Shown here: piece after piece, positions 27,083 through 35,286 of the stretch
How positions within the stretch are numbered: position 1 is the stretch's first letter
Layout: the number at the start of each line of letters is the position of its first letter
Assembly (NCBI GenBank): GCA_023270055.1
Contig: JAGDYB010000015.1
Coordinates: 1-35,286, forward strand
Reading direction: 5' to 3'
DNA length: 35,286 bases
DNA from: Microcaldota archaeon
Lineage (GTDB): Archaea > Micrarchaeota > Micrarchaeia > Micrarchaeales > CABMGC01
The notes under the pieces: generated by a model
What the model saw: only the letters and a program-made list of their open reading frames with translations
The model's database searches: none
Told to the model about the DNA's origin: nothing
Position numbers and translations under genes: made by a program

Positions 27083-28255
27083 TCATCCTATCTTTATCTT
27101 ACCACCTATCTGCAACCTCAGTGTGCCGCCAAGTGCTTTGGCGATTGTATCAGCAAGCGCATACACTATGATCACGTCAAATATGAACAGGAAGAACTGC
27201 AGCAACATCATTAGCGAAAACGCAGTGATAAAATTTAGGCCCGGATATATTGTTCCAAAACTTCCAAATGCCGCTCCAACAGCATCAAACGTTGTAACAA
27301 TAGAAAGTACAAGGCTCATCCACCATGGGCCGTTGTTACTAATGTTAGTCTGTGCTGAATTCAGTTGTCCGATCGTATCCACAATTGGTTGGTTCAGCAG
27401 CACCAAGACGGCAGGATAAAGTATCGAGATTGCTATGCTCATTGCGATCAGCGTGCCTCCGATGCCGCGCAGAAACGGAAAAGCCCTAAGTACAATTCCT
27501 ATAGGCAAGAGAACAAGCAGGCCAAGCAGTATTATATCATGCATTGTTATGTACTGCACGCTTATCACTATTGACATGGGTACAACGAGAAAATTAATGA
27601 AATCGTTCACGATCGACTGGTACTTCGCTACAGTTGGTCCTGATTCAAATATGCTATTTACGTACGGTTGGAACTCGGCGCCAAATGTAAATCCCACCCA
27701 TGGTGTGGGCAACGGCAGGTAAAATCCGACAACAAGCCCCTTGAGAACCCCAAGTCCGTATGCGAATTGGGTGAGGTAATTTGCTTCTTGGCCTATGCCT
27801 GTGACGCCGCTGCCTCCGCAATACAAGCTGTACAGATAATTCGTTGCCGCATTGCCCAGCGCACCAACATACGAGCCGTAGCCGGTACCGCTCACAGAAA
27901 TGCCTCCTATGGTCGTGGCAATGTTTCCTACTATTATGATGACCGCATATATTGACGCTATAAGCATTGCCGACTTGCCTATTTCCCAGTATTCATTCCT
28001 AAGCCACGAACCTATGCCAGTTGTCGGTACCAGTTTGCTTATGATGAATCCTATAGCAACCACGGCGATCGAAACGATAAGGGCAATTACTGCTATCCCT
28101 AGCACAGGGCTTATTGTTAGGCTGCTGTAGGCGCTTGTTACTTGACCCGAGCAATATGTTATGTTATTTGCGTAAATCTGCTGCGCGCTTGCTACATTAA
28201 CTATGCTTAGCAGGGCGAAGGCTATAAGCGGAAGGTACAGGTACGGCCTATCCAT
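27083..28255 (-). CDS. VirB6/CedA-like polytopic membrane protein (paralog 1)
   Basis: Signal peptide ...VNVASAQQ; LLPIGIVLRAFPFLRGIGGTLIAMSIAISILYP signature. Confidence 0.7.
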   Translation of the reverse strand: MDRPYLYLPLIAFALLSIVNVASAQQIYANNITYCSGQVTSAYSSLTISPVLGIAVIALIVSIAVVAIGFIISKLVPTTGIGSWLRNEYWEIGKSAMLIASIYAVIIIVGNIATTIGGISVSGTGYGSYVGALGNAATNYLYSLYCGGSGVTGIGQEANYLTQFAYGLGVLKGLVVGFYLPLPTPWVGFTFGAEFQPYVNSIFESGPTVAKYQSIVNDFINFLVVPMSIVISVQYITMHDIILLGLLVLLPIGIVLRAFPFLRGIGGTLIAMSIAISILYPAVLVLLNQPIVDTIGQLNSAQTNISNNGPWWMSLVLSIVTTFDAVGAAFGSFGTIYPGLNFITAFSLMMLLQFFLFIFDVIIVYALADTIAKALGGTLRLQIGGKIKIG

Positions 28256-28336
28256 ACTCTCTATATTAGTATATCAAATCACTTTTAAATACATGCGTTA
28301 TGAACAAGTGCAAAAAGGTACGAAAATGCGCCAGAT

Positions 28337-29068
28337 TCAGTGCCTGAGTAGCGGGAACCTGTACATGTACGCCTCAGCCTGGAAAATGACAAAATAAGGC
28401 AGAACAAACAGCGTCGATATGACAAGCGAAACATAGCCAGACAGCGCGGTTCCGCCGAATACTACAGAAGCAAGATCCACGAGCGAGAGTATTACAACTA
28501 GCAGCACAATCCATTCTACAAAATATTGCGGCGCCTTGACCAACAGCTTGGTGCTGTCTACCAGCGCTCTCCAAATGCCTTTGTTGTCTATCGTTATGGC
28601 GCTAGGCGCGAAGAACAACGGAAGGAAAGCAAAGAAGCCGACTATAGGCGTGAGGATGCTGCTCATGTGCACATAGTAGCCGAGCAGGTTGACCAAAGCA
28701 ATTATGAAAGTGTAAACCAAGAAGAGCACAAAAACCTTGCCAGTATAAACCTCTATGCGCGCAAGCATGGCACGCGTGTTTTTTGTCCTAGTCCTCCTTG
28801 CCTTCACTATGAGGTTTATCGCTACGTAGGCAAAGCTCAGAAAGAGCAGGGAAATAAATATTGAGATTACTATCACCGCTATGCTATACAAATTCAGGTT
28901 GATGAATATGCTGGCGCTCCTAAGAAAGATTCCACCGACGCTGACAAACGTCGGAAGTGATACAAAAACAGGTATAAGGAACGATATGACGAACGGTATG
29001 GAAAACAGCAGCACCAGTTTGATGTTGTCTGCATATGTTCTTGCGGAACCAACCACAACATTCTCCAT
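28337..29068 (-). CDS. Conserved-type polytopic membrane protein of unknown function
   Basis: 243 aa with about six hydrophobic segments; no recognised catalytic motif. Confidence 0.7.
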   Translation of the reverse strand: MENVVVGSARTYADNIKLVLLFSIPFVISFLIPVFVSLPTFVSVGGIFLRSASIFINLNLYSIAVIVISIFISLLFLSFAYVAINLIVKARRTRTKNTRAMLARIEVYTGKVFVLFLVYTFIIALVNLLGYYVHMSSILTPIVGFFAFLPLFFAPSAITIDNKGIWRALVDSTKLLVKAPQYFVEWIVLLVVILSLVDLASVVFGGTALSGYVSLVISTLFVLPYFVIFQAEAYMYRFPLLRH

Positions 29069-29185
29069 ATTTTACCACTTTAAGCCAGCTAGCTTTTGAA
29101 ATTCAAAATAGATATGTGTTGCAATATTTATAATGTTATCTAAACATTGTTCAACATTCCAATTGTTTGCATTGTGCTACAATTA

Positions 29186-31090
29186 TTAGTTTGCAGAAGA
29201 CGCTATCCTGTAGTGGTCCATCAAATCAACGTAATCAGTCACTGGCCTGGAGAAATACACATGATTTTTGTCATATATCACTGCAGTGTAGGAAAATATG
29301 GGCCCGTTTCCCTTCCAACTTACCGGTATGGAGAAGTTGTAGCTGCCGCTTCCGTTCAGCATTATCATGTTTTTGTTGATGCATTCGCCACTTCTGCATT
29401 TTATCGGGCTGCTTATTAGGCTCTGATTTCCAAGCCCAAACAGATATTCGCTGTTGTTTTCAAGGCCAAGCAGAAACAGATATACTTTGCTTGGGGCATT
29501 GGTGTTGTAAATCAAAGTTCCCTTATACAAGGTATAATTGGCGCTGCTGTTCTGCTGAATTTGCTGGTTTACAATTTTCATGTTGAACGTTTTCTCGTAC
29601 GCGGCATGCGACATTATCACAACGCTTATCATTGCCGCAGCAACTAGCAGCGCGAGTAAAAGCATAAGGTAAGACCAGCCCCGTCCATAAAATGATTTTT
29701 TCTTGGATTTTTCCTCCTTTACATAAAAGCCGAAAAACAGGAGCGAGATAAAAGTGGCATAGTACGAAATGAGGGAATGCTGCAGGAACATGAAAGGCAC
29801 AAAGCTAAGAAGGCCAACAAGCTTTCTCTCGTTGAAATGGAACACGGCTATTGCCGCCAAGGCTATTGCAAGCAGGAACAGGGCCTGATAGCTCGATATT
29901 AGTATAGGAAAGTGCAGTGCAATCATGAATGCGAAAACTGACGAAGCGCCAGGCAGGAGCGTTCCAGTCATCGGGTCAAATACGCTAATGAAGAAGCTTG
30001 ACGGATCGTACAATATAAAGTAGCTGTTTAAAATCAAGAATACGATTATGCTGCCGAGCAGGTTGCGCATGCCGAATCTCATGCCGTAACTCCTGAACGA
30101 ATACACTATAAGCAGTACTACCGGTATCCAAAGCTCCTCCTGAAGCGCCAGCGCAAGTCCCAGAATGGCGAATGCATAAGGTTTGTCTATCTTTGCGTAG
30201 GCGGCAAATATGAGCACAAGCATGAGATATGTGTTAATTGAGGCAATGTGCGAAACGCCAACGCCTAGGAAGATAATAAGCCAGTACTGCGGCTTTGCAA
30301 TCTTCTTCCTGTCAATCACAATTGCGACAACAAAGATAAGCAATGTGAGGTACGTGCCGGCCTCAAGGCCAAGAGCAAGCTGCATACTGTTAAGCGTAAT
30401 GCTTTTGCCGTTTGAAAACAGGTAAAAAGGAAGCACTGCAAAAAGGTAAAGTGCAGGATATTGGAATCTGCCAAGTATCTCGTTGCTAGTGGTCATGCTG
30501 AAGCCAACTTTTGAAGCAAGGAGTTCAGAAGTAAAATTCATGCTGTACGGATCAAGGCCTCTTACAAAAGCGTTGACAGAAAGGTAGTTGATAAGCACCT
30601 CGTCGTTAATGCCAAGCTTGGAGTATATGAGCCCCAAAAAGTACGCGGTGGTTATTACAAACACAAGAACTACAACTGCCACATCAAATATCATCCTTGG
30701 CTTGAATTTCCGCCTCAGGTACACGTAAAAGAAAGCCATGAATATAAGAGGCATAAGGATAATAAAGTAGAAAAGGATATTCTCAAAAAGGCTTATCAGC
30801 TCAATCAGCTGCAGTCTGTTTGTATACCGATTGGCGAAGGATGCTATGAAGACTGCAACGGAAACAAAGGCGAAGGCGTTAAGAGCAAGCAGGCTGGTTT
30901 TTGTATGCCTCTTGATTACCACGTACAGGAACGTAAACGCAACATAGGAGACGGATTCGAGCAGCAGAAGGAGGTTCATGCCTGCAAATAACACCGAGTA
31001 TATATCCATCTTGAGCATAAAAAATAGAAAAATTATAGATAGCAGAACGAACTCTGCCCATAAATATTTCTTAACTTTAATGTCGCTCAT
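29186..31090 (-). CDS. Large polytopic membrane protein, possibly glycosyltransferase (GT-C/GT87-like)
   Basis: Many TM helices; VNAFVRGLDPYSMNF...LGRFQYPALYLFAVLPFYLF resembles the DPY/YPP region of GT87-type proteins. ORF track start 31132; MSDIKVKK start at 31090 preferred. Confidence 0.6.
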   Translation of the reverse strand: MSDIKVKKYLWAEFVLLSIIFLFFMLKMDIYSVLFAGMNLLLLLESVSYVAFTFLYVVIKRHTKTSLLALNAFAFVSVAVFIASFANRYTNRLQLIELISLFENILFYFIILMPLIFMAFFYVYLRRKFKPRMIFDVAVVVLVFVITTAYFLGLIYSKLGINDEVLINYLSVNAFVRGLDPYSMNFTSELLASKVGFSMTTSNEILGRFQYPALYLFAVLPFYLFSNGKSITLNSMQLALGLEAGTYLTLLIFVVAIVIDRKKIAKPQYWLIIFLGVGVSHIASINTYLMLVLIFAAYAKIDKPYAFAILGLALALQEELWIPVVLLIVYSFRSYGMRFGMRNLLGSIIVFLILNSYFILYDPSSFFISVFDPMTGTLLPGASSVFAFMIALHFPILISSYQALFLLAIALAAIAVFHFNERKLVGLLSFVPFMFLQHSLISYYATFISLLFFGFYVKEEKSKKKSFYGRGWSYLMLLLALLVAAAMISVVIMSHAAYEKTFNMKIVNQQIQQNSSANYTLYKGTLIYNTNAPSKVYLFLLGLENNSEYLFGLGNQSLISSPIKCRSGECINKNMIMLNGSGSYNFSIPVSWKGNGPIFSYTAVIYDKNHVYFSRPVTDYVDLMDHYRIASSAN

Positions 31091-31156
31091 GTGTCTAATA
31101 TTGCAACTAAAGGTTAAAAATCTTTTATGCAATCAAAGTCAAAATTGTTGCTGTAC

Positions 31157-31192
31157 TAGAGAAAATAAAGGGAAAAGAAGAAGAAAAAGAAG
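31157..31192 (-). terminator. Polypyrimidine (minus strand) tract downstream of the pilin-like gene, candidate archaeal T-rich terminator
   Basis: Plus strand agagaaaataaagggaaaagaagaagaaaaagaag; about 18 bp after the stop at 31210. Confidence 0.4.
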
Positions 31193-31209
31193 CTTTAAAA
31201 TAAAAGTAT

Positions 31210-31554
31210 TCAGCAGCTTCCCAGAGATATGCCGCTGCCAAAGCCCGCTATCGTGGTGACCACGTAAGGAGCTATGATAATTATTATGAGCCCCACAATT
31301 CCACCAACGATCATACCCATTGCCCAGCCCTGCAGGTTTCCTCTTATCTGCCCTGCAGCAGGCAAGAAGTGCGCAGCAGCGTACAGCACGCCGCCAACTA
31401 TGAACATCACCAGCGTGAACACGCCAACAACAAGCTTCACATCAGTTACTATGTTGCACAGCTGGCTCGAAACCGATATTATCGTACCGCTGGCTTGTAC
31501 CATGCCTAAGAACATCGTTGTGACAAAAGCTAACAACAAAATCGTTCCTTTCAT
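31210..31554 (-). CDS. VirB2/TrbC/CedA1-like pilin subunit
   Basis: Signal peptide MKGTILLLAFVTTMFLGMVQASG, then two-TM hairpin DVKLVVGVFTLVMFIVGGVLYAAAHFLPAAGQIRGNLQGWAMGMIVGGIVGLIIIIIAPYVV. ORF track start 31590; internal MKG start fits the upstream TATA (ATTTAAAG near 31595) better. Confidence 0.72.
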   Translation of the reverse strand: MKGTILLLAFVTTMFLGMVQASGTIISVSSQLCNIVTDVKLVVGVFTLVMFIVGGVLYAAAHFLPAAGQIRGNLQGWAMGMIVGGIVGLIIIIIAPYVVTTIAGFGSGISLGSC

Positions 31555-31861
31555 TTTTACACCATTATCCTTTTTTATATATACATACACCTTTAAATAT
31601 CTTTCTTAGAAGCCGCGGCAAAAGGTTCAACGCTTTGGTGTTGTATAAGTATTGGCTTGCCAAGGTCTACCAAACTTCAAAGAATTGCGGTGCAGCACTC
31701 TTTGCCGCAACTTATACATATAAAAACATAAACACAAACAATAGTAAGTGCAAGCCTCGCAGCAGCTTTGTGCAAAAAATGTTGAATGCATCTTCCCATA
31801 AGATTGTGAGGCAGCACCAAATACGTTATCTGAGATAAAAAGCATACACGCAGGTGGCGGA

Positions 31862-33451
31862 ATGGCAATTGACCGCAAGCGCATTGCAAACTCGCAATCC
31901 ATACCGCGTGAAGATGTTGGACATTCGCAAAGCGCAACAACCCGTTCTGCGCTGAAGGACCCGGTATTCATCGCGTGCCTTGCCATAGGAATTGTAATCC
32001 TTTCATCATGGCTCTACCTTTCGTACATGAACTATGTCGAATATGTTTATCTACCCGCAGACATCGGCCTGTCTACATACTCTTTTTATTTCAACACGCA
32101 CTTCGAGAGTCTGGCGTACGGTCTGCAGCTGCTTGTGATAGTATACAACCACATAGAGCCGCTGGAGCTTATCTTCGAGCCCATATTCTACGTATTTCCC
32201 AGCCCGCTAACCCTCATATTTCTGCAGGACTTCAGCTTCTTCCTCGCTGCGATAGTTGTGTACTTCATATCGCTTAGGATAAACCAGTCGCGCTTCGTAG
32301 CCGCAGCGCTGTTTTTCGCCTTCATGATAAACCCCGGCATAAGGGCAGCAGTGCTTTATCCGTACCATGGCGAGGCTTACTTGCCGCTGCTTGCACTTCT
32401 TGCATTCTACTTTTACACGGTGCGAAGGCCATATTTATTTGCGCTCTCTTATATTCTGCTCCTGACAACTGTTGAGACGGCGGCGGTTGTAGGTGCAATT
32501 TTCTTGGTATTTCTATTGCTCCTGGAGCGTAAGCGCCGCGGTGAAAAGTTCACCCTGCAAATAGCACTGCTAATGCTTGTCACAGCTTTGTATTACCTTT
32601 TCTGCAGCTATACAACCGCTTATCTTACCGCTGCATATGCCAGCGGCGCCTATCCTAATCTTCCCCCGTTCCTAAGGCTGATAAACTTCTACGGCTTCCA
32701 GTTCAAGAGTCTTGTCCTGCTTCCTTACCGGATAACGCAGATTAGTGCGTACAATCTGCTTAAGGGGCTTGCCGGCATAATCTTCCTCCTTTTTGGTTTC
32801 GGCACATACGTCTACCGTAAGCTAACATATGCACTCCTCATATTTTCGCCCTGGCTGTACGAGGTTTTCATACTAAACAACCCGTTTTTTGCGAGCTTTA
32901 CCGGCCCCTACTATCTATATGTTATATACGGTTCAGTGCTGCTTGCAATACTTGCGATAGGAAAGGTCGAAAAGTCGAAGGAGCAGAGGCATGTCAGGCA
33001 CATAATCACATTTTCTATAGCATTCTCCATCTCTACCTTCCTTTTCGTTTCTTCTGCGACGCTGCTGCCCTTCATATTTTCTTCCAGCCACATTTCCAAC
33101 CCTCCAGTCAACCTGCAGAGGTGCTTCTCGAACATCACCAACTACAGCGTTATGCTCGAACCTGAGCTCGAGCCGCACCTCTACGAGTTCAGGCGCATGG
33201 AGATAATCCCGGCTTATACAATAGGCGGATTCAACGGCACCGTGACATCGCGGCTAGTTCAAGGTCTCTACTACTTCAAGCCGCAGTTCATCATCACGGG
33301 AAACACCTCCCTCGAAGACATGCTCTTTGGGCCTGCTGGATTCAATGTATCAGCCTACACAGGCAAGAACTACAGCATATATGCCAGATTTGACAACATG
33401 ACTGTATATAAGCTTGATTCGCTGAACTTCAGCAAGCCGCTTGGCTGCTAG
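31862..33451 (+). CDS. DUF2079-like polytopic membrane protein
   Basis: ADIGLSTYSFYFNTHFE...PLELIFEPIFYVFPSPLTLIFLQDFSFFLAAIVVYFIS...LYPYHGEAYLPLLALLAFYF pattern of DUF2079. Confidence 0.75.
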   Translation: MAIDRKRIANSQSIPREDVGHSQSATTRSALKDPVFIACLAIGIVILSSWLYLSYMNYVEYVYLPADIGLSTYSFYFNTHFESLAYGLQLLVIVYNHIEPLELIFEPIFYVFPSPLTLIFLQDFSFFLAAIVVYFISLRINQSRFVAAALFFAFMINPGIRAAVLYPYHGEAYLPLLALLAFYFYTVRRPYLFALSYILLLTTVETAAVVGAIFLVFLLLLERKRRGEKFTLQIALLMLVTALYYLFCSYTTAYLTAAYASGAYPNLPPFLRLINFYGFQFKSLVLLPYRITQISAYNLLKGLAGIIFLLFGFGTYVYRKLTYALLIFSPWLYEVFILNNPFFASFTGPYYLYVIYGSVLLAILAIGKVEKSKEQRHVRHIITFSIAFSISTFLFVSSATLLPFIFSSSHISNPPVNLQRCFSNITNYSVMLEPELEPHLYEFRRMEIIPAYTIGGFNGTVTSRLVQGLYYFKPQFIITGNTSLEDMLFGPAGFNVSAYTGKNYSIYARFDNMTVYKLDSLNFSKPLGC

Positions 33452-34158
33452 AACTGTCTTTTCTTGCGCTTTGGCATGTTGCATCTGAGCTTGGCTATTG
33501 CACCAAGGAAGTAAAGCACGTCGCGCGGCCTTACTGTTGTCCTGCTGCTCTCCTTCCACTTTACCGGCAGCTCGTACGGGTGAACGCCAACCGCTTGTGC
33601 TCTTACGATCAGCTCAGTGTCGAAGAACCAGTGGTTGTCGGCAACCTCGTTGGCAATGCCTTTTATGAATTTGCCGTCCCAGAACTTGAATCCGCACTGG
33701 TGGTCGCTTACCCTCGAGCCGAACGCTATGTATATCAAGGTGTTGTACACCCTGCTTGATATCAGTCTTGAAAAACTCCTTCTTGCATTCGCGCCTTCAG
33801 AATACCTGGAGCCGATGACGAACTTGTGCCCACTGCTGACAAGCTTGACAGCATTGCCAATGTACGAAGCCGGCGTAGAGAGGTCTATGTCCAAGTAGCC
33901 TATTATATCTCCCTTTGCAATTTTTATTGCATCCTTCAGCGCTGCACCCCTGCCTTTTCTGCGTGCCGCGATAATTGTCCTTACTCCCTTGAGCCTGCCC
34001 AACTTCTCCACAATGCGCTTCGTGCAATCCGTTGACCCATCCTCTGCTATTATGATCTCGAAGCTGCCAAGCTTTTGCGCTTGATTGTATATGCGCCTAA
34101 AATTGTGCTGCAAGTTGCTGCAATCATTATATACGGGCAGTATTATACTCACACGCAT
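33448..34158 (-). CDS. Family 2 glycosyltransferase (dolichyl-phosphate sugar synthase-like)
   Basis: MRVSIILPVYNDCSNL...IIIAEDGSTDCTKRIVEKL...KGRGAALKDAIKIAKGDIIGYLDIDLSTP...GSRYSEGA. Confidence 0.9.
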   Translation of the reverse strand: MRVSIILPVYNDCSNLQHNFRRIYNQAQKLGSFEIIIAEDGSTDCTKRIVEKLGRLKGVRTIIAARRKGRGAALKDAIKIAKGDIIGYLDIDLSTPASYIGNAVKLVSSGHKFVIGSRYSEGANARRSFSRLISSRVYNTLIYIAFGSRVSDHQCGFKFWDGKFIKGIANEVADNHWFFDTELIVRAQAVGVHPYELPVKWKESSRTTVRPRDVLYFLGAIAKLRCNMPKRKKRQF

Positions 34159-34370
34159 GCCATCAAGAATTTATTAATATTAACTAAAGTTTTGAAATTT
34201 TAAAGTATTTGTTTTTTGTAGAAGCTTATACCATTCTTTCGAAGGCTAGCCGCTGTAGAAAGAAGGGAGAAAGGTTCTCTGCTATATGGATTACATTAAC
34301 GACTAAGAAAAGATTCATAATTTGCCAGGTCTCTAATCTTTAGCTTATCTTTAAGCTATTTAAGTAATAG

Positions 34371-35102
34371 CTAGAAATAACCTATAGCATTTAGCTTTCT
34401 GCCATTTTCTTTTAGCCATCTGGACCTTTCTTTATAATCTGGACATGCTTCTTTTACAATAGACCAGAATTTATCTGAATGGTTTGGCTCTTTAAGATGT
34501 GCCAATTCGTGCACAATAACATAATCTATTACTTCTAAAGGCGCCATAAGGGTGAGCATATTTATCCTTATTGACTTTTTTAAGGCATTGCAGCTTCCCC
34601 ATCTACCAATAGCATAGCTTATCCTTACTTCTTTTATCTCAAAGCCAAAATGTTCATTGTTTATCTTTTTTACCCTTTCTTCTAGCTCTTTTAGCATGTG
34701 CCTTGACAAGCATCTCCTTATTAATCTTACTTTCTTTTTTTCAATCTCATCGCTTTCCTTTAATCTAATTAATATGCTATTTTCATATATTTTGCATGAG
34801 CTCCTTTTCACACCTTTTCCTATTTTAAGTAAATATTCTCTGCCCAATATGCTTATCTTTTGACCATCATAAAATTTTGGATATGTAAATATGCCCCAAT
34901 AAGGATCTATTTCTAACCTTCTAGCAACTTTTTCTATCAATATTTTTGCAGTCTTTATTTTCTGAGGCCAAAAGTAGCTTTTTGGCATTTTTATTAAAAT
35001 ATTGTTTCCATCCTTGACAATCGCTTTTGCTATCCTTGAATTTACATAAACATAATTTATTGCATACTCTTTGCCGTTTATGCTTGCTTTTTCTGGAAGC
35101 AT
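34371..35102 (-). CDS. YgjP/DUF45-like zinc metallopeptidase
   Basis: VIDYVIVHELAHLKEPNHSDKFWSIVKEACPDYKERSRWLKENG and RWGSCNALKKSIRIN. Confidence 0.9.
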   Translation of the reverse strand: MLPEKASINGKEYAINYVYVNSRIAKAIVKDGNNILIKMPKSYFWPQKIKTAKILIEKVARRLEIDPYWGIFTYPKFYDGQKISILGREYLLKIGKGVKRSSCKIYENSILIRLKESDEIEKKKVRLIRRCLSRHMLKELEERVKKINNEHFGFEIKEVRISYAIGRWGSCNALKKSIRINMLTLMAPLEVIDYVIVHELAHLKEPNHSDKFWSIVKEACPDYKERSRWLKENGRKLNAIGYF

Positions 35103-35183
35103 AATCTTTTATTTTTACAAAAAAGAATTAAATCTGTTTAAGAAAACCACTACCTATTTGTAAAATTTTGCTAAACAAAATCA

Positions 35184-35286
35184 TTATGGTGGTGTATAGC
35201 CGTTCCACCAGTTGCTTGTGAAAGTAACACCGCTTGGCACGCCGTTGTTGCCGTTGCCGCTATAGTCGTTTGCATTGCCGTTCAGC
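35184..35286 (-). CDS. C-terminal fragment of a surface/LamG-like protein (5' end outside window)
   Basis: Hand translation: LNGNANDYSGNGNNGVPSGVTFTSNWWNGYTPP-stop, reminiscent of D-x-SGNGNNG motifs of concanavalin/LamG-like domains. Confidence 0.5.
   Translation of the reverse strand, partial: LNGNANDYSGNGNNGVPSGVTFTSNWWNGYTPP

Noticed and set aside
13599-31554. Integrated conjugative element or provirus
   Set aside because: No relaxase, integrase, attachment-site repeats, capsid or terminase seen; flanks are housekeeping genes, so a resident chromosomal system is more likely.
1-35286. CRISPR array or transposon
   Set aside because: No regularly spaced direct repeats and no transposase-like ORF or terminal inverted repeats found by reading.

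Overview
The window looks like an archaeal chromosome segment, probably DPANN/Micrarchaeota-like (inferred from gene content only). The housekeeping part (about 1-13.6 kb) holds a partial ORF joining a GspE/FlaI-type secretion ATPase N-half to a phosphoglycerate kinase C-half, a wHTH/coiled-coil protein, three TrkA-N/RCK genes, tRNA-Gln(CUG), an M50 protease, CDC48/VCP AAA ATPase, ribosomal S6e, eIF2-gamma, a DHH phosphoesterase, a wHTH regulator, a KH (Dim2-like) protein and Top6B. The minus strand from about 31.6 to 13.6 kb carries an approximately 18-kb cluster that I read as a divergent archaeal type IV secretion / Ced-like machine. It has a VirB2/TrbC-like pilin, six tandem divergent paralogs of a VirB6/CedA-like polytopic protein, two proteins resembling a VirB3/PrgI-like membrane anchor fused to a VirB4 N-terminal domain, a separate VirB4-type ATPase without that N-terminal domain, and an accessory module. 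The right end has DUF2079 and GT2 surface-glycan genes, an AT-rich YgjP-like metalloprotease gene and a truncated surface-lectin-like ORF. All homology calls come from reading motifs by eye; no searches were run.
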